From Pseudomonas nitroreducens (lineage in GTDB: Bacteria; Pseudomonadota; Gammaproteobacteria; Pseudomonadales; Pseudomonadaceae): a stretch of 64,000 nucleotides of DNA. Below the pieces are notes generated by a model. That model saw nothing but the letters and a program-made list of their open reading frames with translations. It was not told the DNA's origin and searched no databases. This document shows positions 35,320 to 43,009 of this stretch, piece after piece. Every line of letters begins with the position of its first letter. The stretch's first letter is position 1. The position numbers and the translations under genes are program-made. Location of the stretch: positions 62,001-126,000 of the forward strand of contig NZ_JALJXP010000018.1 in the NCBI RefSeq assembly GCF_024170165.1, given 5' to 3'.

Positions 35320-36417
35320 TCAGCCCCGACGCAGCCGCTCCGCCGCATTCAGCAGCAGCGCCTCGGTGCCGCTCCAGCCCAGGCAGCCGTCGGTGATCGA
35401 GACGCCGTAGCGCAGCTCGCCGGACAACGGCTGGCAGCCGTCGAACAGATGACTCTCCAGCATCACGCCGCGCAGCGAAGCGTCGCCGGCCAGGCGCTGG
35501 TCGAGGACGCTGTCCAGCACTGCCGGCTGGCGCAGCGGGTCCTTGCCGCTGTTGGCGTGGCTGCAGTCCACCATGATGCTCGGCTCGAGGCCGAGCTTCT
35601 CCAGCCCCTGGCGAATCTGCTGCACGCTGGCCGCGTCGAAGTTCGGGCCGGCATGGCCGCCGCGCAGCACCAGGTGGCTGTCCGGGTTGCCCTGGGTCTG
35701 CACCAGCGACGGGCGACCCAGCGCATCGATGCCGAAGTGCTGGTGCGGGTGTGCCGCCGAACGCATGGCGTCGGTGGCGATGCCGATGCTGCCGTCGGTG
35801 CCGTTCTTGAAACCCACTGGCAGATCGAGGCCACTGACCATCTCGCGGTGCACCTGGGATTCGCTGGTGCGCGCACCGATGGCGGCCCAGCCCAGCAGGT
35901 CGTCGAAGTAGCCGGCCACCAGCGGTTGCAGCAGTTCGGTGGCAATCGGCAGGCCACGCTCGAGCATGCCCAGCATCAGCCGGCGCGACAGTTCCAGGCC
36001 GCCGGCCATGTCGCCAGTGCCATCCAGCTGCGGGTCGTAGACCAGGCCTTTCCAGCCGATAGTGGTGCGCGGCTTCTCGACGTAGGCGCGCATCACCAGC
36101 AGCAGCTGGTCGCTCACCTGCGGCGCCAGTTCGGCGAGGCGGTCGGCGTATTCGAGGGCGGCGAGGGGGTCGTGCAGCGAGCACGGGCCGATGACGACCA
36201 GCAGGCGCGGATCGCGGCCATCGAGGACAGCGCGGATCGCCTCGCGGCCTTCGCGGACGCGGTGGGCCATGGCGGCGGACAGCGGCAGGTGCTGGCGCAG
36301 TTCGGCGGGGCTCGGCAGCGGTTGTTCGCGGCGGCGGGCAGAGGGCAGCGGCAGGTCGAGGACTTCGGCGGAGGCTGCGTGTTCGGGGCGGATCAGGGCG
36401 GAGGTGGAAGCATTCAT
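35320..36417 (-). CDS. Type I 3-deoxy-7-phosphoheptulonate (DAHP) synthase
   Basis: The 365-residue enzyme condenses phosphoenolpyruvate and erythrose 4-phosphate, the first step of the shikimate pathway. AroF/G/H-class motifs are VVIGPCSLHDP, MRAYVEKPRTTIGWKGL, GARTSESQVHREM, FKNGTDGSIGIA and VDCSHANSGKDP. Which aromatic amino acid inhibits it cannot be read with confidence. Upstream lie two aromatic-rich short reading frames and a terminator, suggesting attenuation by aromatic amino-acid supply. It sits inside the cob region without an obvious cobalamin role. Confidence 0.94.
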   Translation of the reverse strand: MNASTSALIRPEHAASAEVLDLPLPSARRREQPLPSPAELRQHLPLSAAMAHRVREGREAIRAVLDGRDPRLLVVIGPCSLHDPLAALEYADRLAELAPQVSDQLLLVMRAYVEKPRTTIGWKGLVYDPQLDGTGDMAGGLELSRRLMLGMLERGLPIATELLQPLVAGYFDDLLGWAAIGARTSESQVHREMVSGLDLPVGFKNGTDGSIGIATDAMRSAAHPHQHFGIDALGRPSLVQTQGNPDSHLVLRGGHAGPNFDAASVQQIRQGLEKLGLEPSIMVDCSHANSGKDPLRQPAVLDSVLDQRLAGDASLRGVMLESHLFDGCQPLSGELRYGVSITDGCLGWSGTEALLLNAAERLRRG

Positions 36418-36465
36418 CTGACTGGCATCCTTGGCCGGCGCGGTAGTCTTTCCGCGCTCGGCGCT

Positions 36466-36570
36466 CTATCTAGGTGTTCGTGGCAAGGCTCGTTGGGTGG
36501 CACGCAGCGCGCTGCTAAATCGCCAGTCGGAGTTGCGGTAATAGCGGTAATCAGTGGTGTAGGCGGTCAT
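36466..36570 (-). CDS. Second short leader-like frame (Tyr-rich, 34 aa)
   Basis: From ATG 36570, with AGAGGA seven bases upstream, the frame encodes MTAYTTDYRYYRNSDWRF and then SSALRATQRALPRTPR, ending TAG. Tyrosines fall at 4, 8, 10 and 11, with W16 and F18. It lies after the terminator hairpin and ends 48 bp before the DAHP synthase start. It may be a second regulatory peptide or a genuine small protein; I cannot decide. Confidence 0.55.
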   Translation of the reverse strand: MTAYTTDYRYYRNSDWRFSSALRATQRALPRTPR

Positions 36571-36640
36571 GTCTGGATCCTCTGTCCGGGCGTGTTGGCC
36601 CGATTCAATTCGTTGGCAATGTGTTGGCCTTGTGGGCCGG

Positions 36641-36681
36641 AAAAACAAAAACCCCGGTCGGGTTGCCGACCGGGGTTTTGG
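36641..36681 (-). terminator. Rho-independent terminator/attenuator before DAHP synthase
   Basis: On the minus strand AAAACCCCGGTCGG, CAAC, CCGACCGGGGTTTT is a perfect strong stem followed by TTTTTGTTTTT. It lies 48 bp after the stop of the aromatic-rich leader frame and about 220 bp before the DAHP synthase start, the position expected of an attenuator. Confidence 0.92.
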
Positions 36682-36728
36682 GAAACTGTCTGGTTGGCGA
36701 CCCTGCTTGCTAGGGCGCCTGTGGGGTA

Positions 36729-36863
36729 TCAGGCGCGCCTTTGGCTAAACCAATACCCATAGAAGAAATAGCCGGCAGCAGCGGCCAGAACCTGCGCGCG
36801 AGCATCTACGGAGCCAATGGCACCGAGGCGGGCGAGGGACTGGATGGACAGGCTGGACGGCAT
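36729..36863 (-). CDS. Aromatic-rich leader peptide of the DAHP synthase gene (44 aa)
   Basis: From ATG 36863, with GGAGA seven bases upstream, the frame encodes MPSSLSIQSLARLGAIGSVD and then ARAQVLAAAAGYFFYGYWFS followed by QRRA and a stop. Residues 31-40, GYFFYGYWFS, contain three Tyr, three Phe and one Trp: a run of codons for exactly the end products of the pathway that the downstream enzyme begins. A strong terminator follows. A peptide-mediated attenuator is the natural reading. Confidence 0.75.
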   Translation of the reverse strand: MPSSLSIQSLARLGAIGSVDARAQVLAAAAGYFFYGYWFSQRRA

Positions 36864-36887
36864 GATGTTCTCCGTGGAAGTGGAGCC

Positions 36888-36916
36888 AAGGTACTGCATC
36901 GCGCAGCGTCGATCAA
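36888..36916 (-). promoter_or_regulatory. Predicted sigma-70 promoter of the leader-DAHP synthase transcript
   Basis: On the minus strand TTGATC (36911-36916) and TACCTT (36888-36893) are 17 bp apart, about 25 bp upstream of the leader peptide start codon. Confidence 0.5.
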
Positions 36917-37006
36917 TGACTTGAGTCTATCGATCCGATGGACATTGGTCGCACCTCCTTCGTCCGGTTCGCTACCATGCACGGACGAAATCCGCAGGAA
37001 ATCCCC

Positions 37007-38014
37007 ATGAGCGCCCTTCCCCATTTCCCACTGGCAGCCGTCGTCGGCGCCGATGAGCTGAAACTGGCCCTGTGCCTGGCAGCCATCGACCCGGCCATCG
37101 GCGGCGTGCTGATCGAAGGGCCGCGTGGCATGGCCAAGTCCACCCTGGCGCGCGGCGTGGCCGATGTGCTGGACGGCGGGCGCTTCGTCACCCTGCCGCT
37201 GGGCGCCAGCGAGGAACGCATCGTCGGCACCCTCGACCTGGACGCCGCGCTGGGCGAAGGCCGTGCGCAGTTCTCCCCCGGTGTGCTGGCCCACGCCCAC
37301 GGCGGCGTACTCTATGTGGATGAAGTGAACCTGCTGCCCGACCACCTCGTCGACCTGCTGCTCGACGTGGCCGCCAGCGGGGTCAACCTGATCGAACGCG
37401 ACGGACTGTCCCACAGCCACCCGGCGCGCTTCGTGCTGATCGGCACGATGAACCCCGAGGAAGGCGAGCTGCGCCCGCAACTGCTGGACCGCTTCGGCCT
37501 CAAGGTGCAGCTGGAAGGTGCTCCGGCACCGAGCGAGCGCGCCGAGATCGTCCGCCGTCGACTTGCCTTCGATGCCGACCCGCAGGCGTTCCTCGCGCAC
37601 TGGCAAGGCGCGCAGCAAGCCCTGCAACAACGCTGCGGCGATGCCCGCCAGCAACTGACTGCAATTCCCCTGGATGATGCCGCGCTGGAGACCATCGCCG
37701 AACGCTGCCATGCCGCCGGCGTCGACGGTCTGCGCGCCGACCTCGTCTGGCTGCGTGCTGCCCGCGCCCATGCCGCCTGGCGCGGTGCCAACGCGATCGG
37801 GGCGCAGGACATCGATGCAGTCGAGCACTTCGCCCTCGCCCATCGCCGTCGCCACGCGCCGCCGCAATCGCACACGCCGCCGCAGTCTTCTTCCAGCCAG
37901 CCGCAGGCGCCATCCGATGCTTCCAACGGCGAAGGCCAGTGGGGCGAATTGCCCGCCCAGAGCGTCGCCATGGGCGAACGCCGGCAACTGACGGGCTGGC
38001 CAAAAAAGCCCTGA
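37007..38014 (+). CDS. AAA+ chelatase subunit (ChlI/BchI-like)
   Basis: The 335-residue ATPase has Walker A GPRGMAKSTLARG at about residues 35-47, Walker B GGVLYVDEVNLLPD, and the IGTMNPEEGELRPQLLDRFGL sensor segment of magnesium-chelatase I subunits. A low-complexity Pro/Ser/Gln tail (about residues 283-310) ends the protein. It starts at ATG 37007 after AGGAA and overlaps the VWA gene. With nearby cobN, it probably forms the motor of the cobalt chelatase in place of CobS/CobT, as inferred for P. aeruginosa. Confidence 0.9.
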   Translation: MSALPHFPLAAVVGADELKLALCLAAIDPAIGGVLIEGPRGMAKSTLARGVADVLDGGRFVTLPLGASEERIVGTLDLDAALGEGRAQFSPGVLAHAHGGVLYVDEVNLLPDHLVDLLLDVAASGVNLIERDGLSHSHPARFVLIGTMNPEEGELRPQLLDRFGLKVQLEGAPAPSERAEIVRRRLAFDADPQAFLAHWQGAQQALQQRCGDARQQLTAIPLDDAALETIAERCHAAGVDGLRADLVWLRAARAHAAWRGANAIGAQDIDAVEHFALAHRRRHAPPQSHTPPQSSSSQPQAPSDASNGEGQWGELPAQSVAMGERRQLTGWPKKP

Positions 38015-38685
38015 GCATCCGCCCGCGCCCGGCCCCAGGCGCGGATGCCAACCCCCGACCCGGCCAACTCGCCGGCGGCCGCAGCGGCGCCCGCCAGAAC
38101 GGCGCGCACGGCCGAATCGACTGGCCCGCCAGCCTGCGCAACGGCCGCCCGCAACGCCGCGCCGACCTGGTGCTGCGCGCCCGCAGCCGCAAGCCCGGCG
38201 AACTCTGGATGGTGATAGTCGACGCCTCCGCCAGTACCCGCCGCCACGGCGCGCTCGCCCGCGCAAAGGGCCTGCTCGCCGACACCTTCGAACAGGCCTA
38301 CCGGCAACGCGCGCGCCTCGCCGTGCTGCACGCTACCGGCACCCAACCGCGCTGGTTGTGGCAGGGCCAGAAGGCGTCGGCACAATTGCAGGAATGGCTG
38401 GAACACCTCGGAGCCGGTGGCGGCACCCCACTGATCGAGGCGCTGCAGCAAGCCCGCGAATGGCTGGACCAGCGTCAGCGACAGAAACCGGATGAGCGCC
38501 AGCGCCTGCTGGTGCTGACCGACGGCCGCCTGCGCGACTGGCCGGCGCTGCAGCCGCTGAACTGCCCGACGCTGCTGGTGGATACCGAAGGCGGTAGCGT
38601 GCGACTGGGCAGGGCCAGGAAACTGGCGGAAGAGCTCGACGCCGAATACCGGCCGATCGGCGATCTTTCAGCGCTCGGCCGTTAA
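37939..38685 (+). CDS. VWA-domain chelatase subunit (ChlD-like)
   Basis: The protein has up to 248 residues. After a basic, proline-rich N-terminus, a von Willebrand A domain begins at about residue 80 (LRARSRKPGELWMVIVDASA), with MIDAS motif DASAS, followed by GGGTPLIEALQQA and VLTDGRLRDW. It corresponds to the C-terminal part of ChlD/BchD or CobT. The start is uncertain: GTG 37939 (GAAGG upstream) overlaps the AAA gene by 76 bp, while CTG 38011 would give a shorter protein. It probably assembles with the preceding ATPase and CobN. Confidence 0.8.
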   Translation: MGRIARPERRHGRTPATDGLAKKALSIRPRPAPGADANPRPGQLAGGRSGARQNGAHGRIDWPASLRNGRPQRRADLVLRARSRKPGELWMVIVDASASTRRHGALARAKGLLADTFEQAYRQRARLAVLHATGTQPRWLWQGQKASAQLQEWLEHLGAGGGTPLIEALQQAREWLDQRQRQKPDERQRLLVLTDGRLRDWPALQPLNCPTLLVDTEGGSVRLGRARKLAEELDAEYRPIGDLSALGR

Positions 38686-38740
38686 GGGCCCTCGCCCCAA
38701 ACCTGGCTGGGGGGCGATCCGCGACGCCAAATGCCCCCGT

Positions 38741-39364
38741 TCAAGGCTCCCCGTTGCGCCCGAGCTGCAGGAACCCCGGCCGCTCGCTCAGCCGTTCGTA
38801 GTAGGCCGCCACAGCCGGCAGTTCCGGGCGCTGCATCGGTGTCAGGTACCAGCGGTTCACCGCCAGGCCGAGCACGATATCGGCCAGGCTGAAGCAGGCG
38901 CCGGTGACGAACGCCCCCGTGCGCGCCAGCTGGCGGTCCAGCAGGGCCATGCCGTGGTTCCACTGCGCCTCGCTCAGGGCAATGGCGGATTCATCGGTGT
39001 GGCTGGGACTATTGCGCACCCTGGCCATGAACACGTAGCGCCAGGCGTTGTTCAGCTCGGTGGCCTGCCAGCCCATCCACTGCTCCACCAAGGCCCGCTC
39101 GCGGGGCGACGTGGGCAGAAGCTCGTCCAGCGGATAGCGGGTGGCGAGGTAGCTGCAGATCGCGTTGGATTCCCAGAGCACGAAGTCGCCGTCGACCAGG
39201 ACCGGCACCATGGCGTTGGGGTTGAGCGCAATGAACTCCGCCGAGGCGGTGGAGCGAAAACCCGTGCCCCAGTCTTCCCGTTCGTAGGGCAGGTTCAGTT
39301 CGGCGCAGGTCCAGAGCACCTTGCGCACGTTGATCGATGAAGCGCGGCCGAGTATTCGCAGCAT
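38741..39364 (-). CDS. Glutathione S-transferase family protein
   Basis: The 207-residue protein has an N-terminal thioredoxin-like domain (MLRILGRASSINVRKVLWTC, then NLPYEREDWG) with the cis-proline region NAMVPVLVDGDFVLWESNAI, and an all-helical C-terminal domain. It probably conjugates or isomerises small electrophiles with glutathione. It is a single gene between the chelatase genes and cobK, with no functional link visible. Confidence 0.9.
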   Translation of the reverse strand: MLRILGRASSINVRKVLWTCAELNLPYEREDWGTGFRSTASAEFIALNPNAMVPVLVDGDFVLWESNAICSYLATRYPLDELLPTSPRERALVEQWMGWQATELNNAWRYVFMARVRNSPSHTDESAIALSEAQWNHGMALLDRQLARTGAFVTGACFSLADIVLGLAVNRWYLTPMQRPELPAVAAYYERLSERPGFLQLGRNGEP

Positions 39365-39499
39365 GGTGTCACTCCCTGTGAAAACCGGGGCCCAGCATAG
39401 AGGCTGGCGGAACGGCGGAGAAGCCCGGTCTTGACGCCATACCGAGCTTGCCCGCGAACCGCTACGAAGCTGTGAACACGCGCTGCACGGGACGTTCCT

Positions 39500-40228
39500 T
39501 CAATCGGCCGCGAGGGGCTCCAGCGCCTGCCAGAGCGACTCGACGCTGGCGAACTCCCGGTCCACTGCCGGCAGCTCCGGCCGCGCCAGGATCAGCACCG
39601 GCACACCGCGCTCGCGGGCGACTTGCAGCTTCGGTTCGGTGGCCTGGCTGCCGCTGTTCTTGCTGACCAGCACGTCGGTGCCCAGACGGGTGAACAGCTC
39701 GCGCTCGTCCTCCAGTGTGAACGGCCCGCGCGCGCCGAGCACTTCGGCGCGCACGTTGCCGGGCAGGCTCTGCAGGCAGCGCACGGTCCAGTGCTGGTGG
39801 GCGGGGATTTCTTCGAGATGTTCCAGCGGCTCACGGCCCATCGTGAACAGCGGGCGCCTGAACACTTCCAGCGCCGCGATCAGCGCCGGCCAGCCGGCCA
39901 CCTCGCGCCAGTCGTCATCCGCACCGGCCTGCCAACCGGGACGACGCAGCGCCCAACAGGGTACGCCAGCCAATTGCGCGGCGCGGGCAGCGTTGACGCT
40001 GATCTGCGCAGCGTAGGGGTGGGTGGCATCGAGCAACAGGTCGAAGCCGCGCTCGCGGATGAAATCGGCAAGGCCTTCGGCGCCGCCGTAACCGCCCACC
40101 CGCACTTCGCAGGCGAGGTCATCCGGCACCTTGCCGAGGCCGGCGAGGCTGTACAGGTGTGACCGCCCCAGACGCCGCGCAATGGCCAGCGCTTCGCCAA
40201 TCCCCCCCAGCAGCAGGACACGTATCAT
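39500..40228 (-). CDS. cobK: Precorrin-6A reductase
   Basis: The 242-residue NADPH-dependent enzyme starts [20 protein letters not shown] and shows the CobK motifs [30 protein letters not shown] and [17 protein letters not shown]. It reduces precorrin-6A in the aerobic pathway. Its start overlaps the cbiD stop (ATGA at 40225-40228), so it is translated from the cobL-cbiD-cobK transcript. Confidence 0.95.
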   Translation of the reverse strand: MIRVLLLGGIGEALAIARRLGRSHLYSLAGLGKVPDDLACEVRVGGYGGAEGLADFIRERGFDLLLDATHPYAAQISVNAARAAQLAGVPCWALRRPGWQAGADDDWREVAGWPALIAALEVFRRPLFTMGREPLEHLEEIPAHQHWTVRCLQSLPGNVRAEVLGARGPFTLEDERELFTRLGTDVLVSKNSGSQATEPKLQVARERGVPVLILARPELPAVDREFASVESLWQALEPLAAD

Positions 40229-41322
40229 CGCACCTCCAGCGCCTCGCCCACCAGGTTGCCCTGGCGGTCGATGGCAAAGACTTCCAGCGTCACTTCAAGG
40301 GGCACGATACGCCGGGCGAAGGCCAGCGCGCGGGCACAAACGGCATCGCCGAGGGCAATGCCCTCGGCGCGGCACAGCGCCAGTGCCTGCTGGCTGGTAT
40401 TGGCCTCGCGCATGCGTTGTTGCAGCTCCGCCGACGCGCCGATCTGCGCCGCCCACTCGGCGAGCTGCGGCAGGTCGATGCTGGAGTGGCGGCTGTGCAG
40501 ATCCATGTGACCGGCGGCGAGCTTGCTGATCTTGCCGAAGCCGCCGCAGACGCTGAAGCGTTCCACCGGCACCTTGCGCAAGTGCTTGAGCGCCGCGCCG
40601 GCGAAGTCGCCCATCTCGATCAGCGCGGTGTCGTCGAAGCCGTAGCGACGGCGCATGGCATCCTCGCTGGCGTTGCCGGTACAGGCAGCCAGGTGGCGGA
40701 AGCCGTTGGCGCGGGCGACGTCGATGCCCTGCTGGATCGAGGCGATGTACGCCGAGCAGGAGAACGGTCGGACGATGCCGGTGGTGCCGAGGATCGACAG
40801 ACCGCCGAGGATGCCCAGGCGCGGGTTCATGGTCTTGAGCGCCAGCTCGGCGCCGCCCTCGATATTGATCGTGACCTCGAAGCCACCGGCATAGCCGCAC
40901 TCGGCCGCCAACGCAGCGAGGTTGCCCTGCATCATCTGCCGCGGCACCGGGTTGATCGCCGGCTCGCCCACCGCCAGCACCAACCCCGGCCTGGTGACGG
41001 TGCCGACGCCTTCTCCCGCACGGAAACGCACACCGGGCTCAGTGCTCAGCGCGACGCGGGCGAAGACCAGCGCACCGTGGGTCACGTCCGGGTCGTCGCC
41101 GGCATCCTTCAGCGTGCCGGCTTCGGCGCCCTCGGCGGTGAGCCGGCAGAACTCCAGGCGCAGGGTCGCGCTGCGCTCTTTCGGCAGGGCGATCTGCGCC
41201 GCATCCAGCGCCTCACCGGTGAGCAGCAGGCGCGCTGCCGCCAGACTGGTGGCGGTGGCGCAGCTGCCGGTGGTGTAGCCGCTGCGCAACGGGCGGGGTT
41301 CTTCGGAGGTCTCGTCACGCAT
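40225..41322 (-). CDS. cbiD: Cobalt-precorrin-5B C1-methyltransferase CbiD
   Basis: The 365-residue protein begins [20 protein letters not shown] and contains [29 protein letters not shown] and [14 protein letters not shown], all CbiD signatures. CbiD methylates C1 with loss of acetaldehyde in the anaerobic pathway. Here it accompanies oxygen-dependent cobG, and no cobF is seen, so it probably performs the C1 step in a mixed route. Start 41322 fits the family; ATG 41334 is an alternative. An intergenic repeat lies directly upstream. Confidence 0.93.
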   Translation of the reverse strand: MRDETSEEPRPLRSGYTTGSCATATSLAAARLLLTGEALDAAQIALPKERSATLRLEFCRLTAEGAEAGTLKDAGDDPDVTHGALVFARVALSTEPGVRFRAGEGVGTVTRPGLVLAVGEPAINPVPRQMMQGNLAALAAECGYAGGFEVTINIEGGAELALKTMNPRLGILGGLSILGTTGIVRPFSCSAYIASIQQGIDVARANGFRHLAACTGNASEDAMRRRYGFDDTALIEMGDFAGAALKHLRKVPVERFSVCGGFGKISKLAAGHMDLHSRHSSIDLPQLAEWAAQIGASAELQQRMREANTSQQALALCRAEGIALGDAVCARALAFARRIVPLEVTLEVFAIDRQGNLVGEALEVR

Positions 41323-41334
41323 GGCGAAGCGCAT

Positions 41335-41375
41335 CGTAGGATGGGTGGAGCGGAGCGATACCCATGCTGTTCCGG
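41335..41375. repeat. GTAGGATGGGTGGAGC repeat, single copy
   Basis: CGTAGGATGGGTGGAGCGGA followed by GCGATACCCATG lies between cobL and cbiD. It matches one arm of the inverted pair at 47414-47497. Confidence 0.75.
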
Positions 41376-41421
41376 TTGGCCAGGCCCCATTGCGCCCTGA
41401 CGATCGGACGAACAGAACAGG

Positions 41422-42624
41422 TCATTCCTTCCACACTTCCAGCAGGGTGATCGGCAACGCCGCGCGCCAGGTATCGAAGCCGCCGAGCGGCTGGGCCTGG
41501 GACACCGACAGGCGGGTCAGCTCGCCGCCGATGCGGGCGCGCCAGCTCAGCAGCATCGACTCGCTCTGCAGGGTGACGGCGTTGGCGATCAGCCGGCCGC
41601 CGGGCTTGAGTTGCTCCCAGCACTGCTCGAATACGCCGGGCAGGGTCACGCCGCCGCCGATGAAGATCGCGTCGGGGCGCTCCAGCCCCTGCAACGCATC
41701 CGGCGCGGCGCCGCAGACCAGCTGCAGCGCCGGCACACCGAGGGCGTCACGGTTGAAACGGATGTGCTCCTGGCGCCCATCGTTGGCCTCGATGGCCAGC
41801 GTGCGACAGCTTGGATGGGCGCGCATCCATTCGATGCCGATAGAGCCGCATCCGGCGCCGACATCCCACAGCAGCTCACCCGGCTTGGGCGCCAATCGCG
41901 CCAGGGTCACGGCACGCACGTCACGCTTGGTCAGCTGGCCGTCGTGGCGATAGGCGTCGTCCGGCAGGCCGCTGGTCAATGGCAGGCGAACCGCGTCGGC
42001 GCCAGCCCCGCAATGCACCGCGACGATATTCAGCGCAGCGGTCTGGCTCGGCGACCAGTCACTGGCGAGCCCGTCGATGCGGCGCTCAGCCTCGCCGCCC
42101 AGGTGCTCCAGCACACTGAGGCGACTCGCGCCGAAACCCCGCTCGCGCAGCAGCGCGGCAATGGCCGCCGGGCTGTCGCCGTCATTGCTGAGGATCAGCA
42201 GCTTCACGCCGTCATGGATCTGCGCATGAAGTGCGGCCAATGGGCGCGCCACCAGCGACAACAGCGCGCAGTCCTGCAATGCCCAGCCCATCCGCGCCGC
42301 CGCGAGAGAGGCGGAGGAAGGTGCGGAAAGCACGAGCATTTCCTCGGACGGAATCTGACGGGCGAGGCTCGCGCCGACGCCGAACAGCATCGGATCGCCG
42401 CTGGCCAGTACGCAGGTCGGTTCGCCGCGGCGGCGCAACACCGGTTCCAGGCTGAACGGGCTCGGCCAGGCCCGGCGCCGGGCGCCCAGGCAATGCGGCA
42501 GCAACTCCAGCTGGCGCGGCGCGCCAATCACTTCGCTGGCGGCGAGCAGGGCGCGGCGCGCAGCCTTGCCGAGGCCGGCATAGCCGTCCTCGCCGATGCC
42601 GACGATGGTCAGCCAGGGCGTCAT
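41422..42624 (-). CDS. cobL: Precorrin-6Y C5,15-methyltransferase (decarboxylating) CobL
   Basis: The 400-residue bifunctional enzyme has an N-terminal tetrapyrrole methylase domain (CbiE-like: [39 protein letters not shown]). A C-terminal class I methyltransferase/decarboxylase domain (CbiT-like) contains [14 protein letters not shown] and [18 protein letters not shown]. It heads the leftward cobL-cbiD-cobK set. The leader of about 110 bp shared with the divergent cobG riboswitch contains no riboswitch on this strand that I can see. Confidence 0.95.
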   Translation of the reverse strand: MTPWLTIVGIGEDGYAGLGKAARRALLAASEVIGAPRQLELLPHCLGARRRAWPSPFSLEPVLRRRGEPTCVLASGDPMLFGVGASLARQIPSEEMLVLSAPSSASLAAARMGWALQDCALLSLVARPLAALHAQIHDGVKLLILSNDGDSPAAIAALLRERGFGASRLSVLEHLGGEAERRIDGLASDWSPSQTAALNIVAVHCGAGADAVRLPLTSGLPDDAYRHDGQLTKRDVRAVTLARLAPKPGELLWDVGAGCGSIGIEWMRAHPSCRTLAIEANDGRQEHIRFNRDALGVPALQLVCGAAPDALQGLERPDAIFIGGGVTLPGVFEQCWEQLKPGGRLIANAVTLQSESMLLSWRARIGGELTRLSVSQAQPLGGFDTWRAALPITLLEVWKE

Positions 42625-42734
42625 GAAATGTCCTCAGGGGTGCGACGATCGATCCGACGGGCAGGCTTTTCCTGACCTCGGGCAAAGCAGGCATAATACC
42701 CGCTTCGTCGGTGCTCGTAGGACGCTTCGCCTTT

Positions 42735-42930
42735 ACGGTGAGGTTTCTCAGAGCCGAAGAGGGAACACGGTTAAGCCGTGGCTGCCCCCGCAACTGTAAG
42801 CAGCGAGTCCGCGCAATGCGGCGACACGAGAACGAGGTTCCGTGGCGCCGGCCAGGCCACTGGGCAACCGGGAAGGCCGCGCTGGATGAGGACCTGCCAG
42901 CCAGGAGACCTGCCGACGAAACCAGTCGCG
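42735..42930 (+). ncRNA. Cobalamin riboswitch upstream of cobG
   Basis: Conserved blocks on the plus strand are AGAGGGAACACGGTTAAGCC, GGCTGCCCCCGCAACTGTAA and the perfect B12 box AGCCAGGAGACCTGCC (42899-42914). It lies about 80 bp before the cobG start and should repress cobGHIJ when cobalamin is abundant. Confidence 0.96.
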
Positions 42931-43009
42931 CGTGCAGACATCGAGCGGGGTGTATCGGTGTCGTGAAGTCCCCTGTGGGGGATTCGCAGGTCACCGCGAC
43001 CCAGCCCTG

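Noticed and set aside
36418-36465. A second terminator just before the DAHP synthase start
   Set aside because: The GCGCCGAGCGCGG segment can form a small GC hairpin, but there is no T-run and the stem is short.
42625-42734. A cobalamin riboswitch on the cobL strand
   Set aside because: No B12 box or GCCCCCGCAACTG block is present on the minus strand of this spacer.
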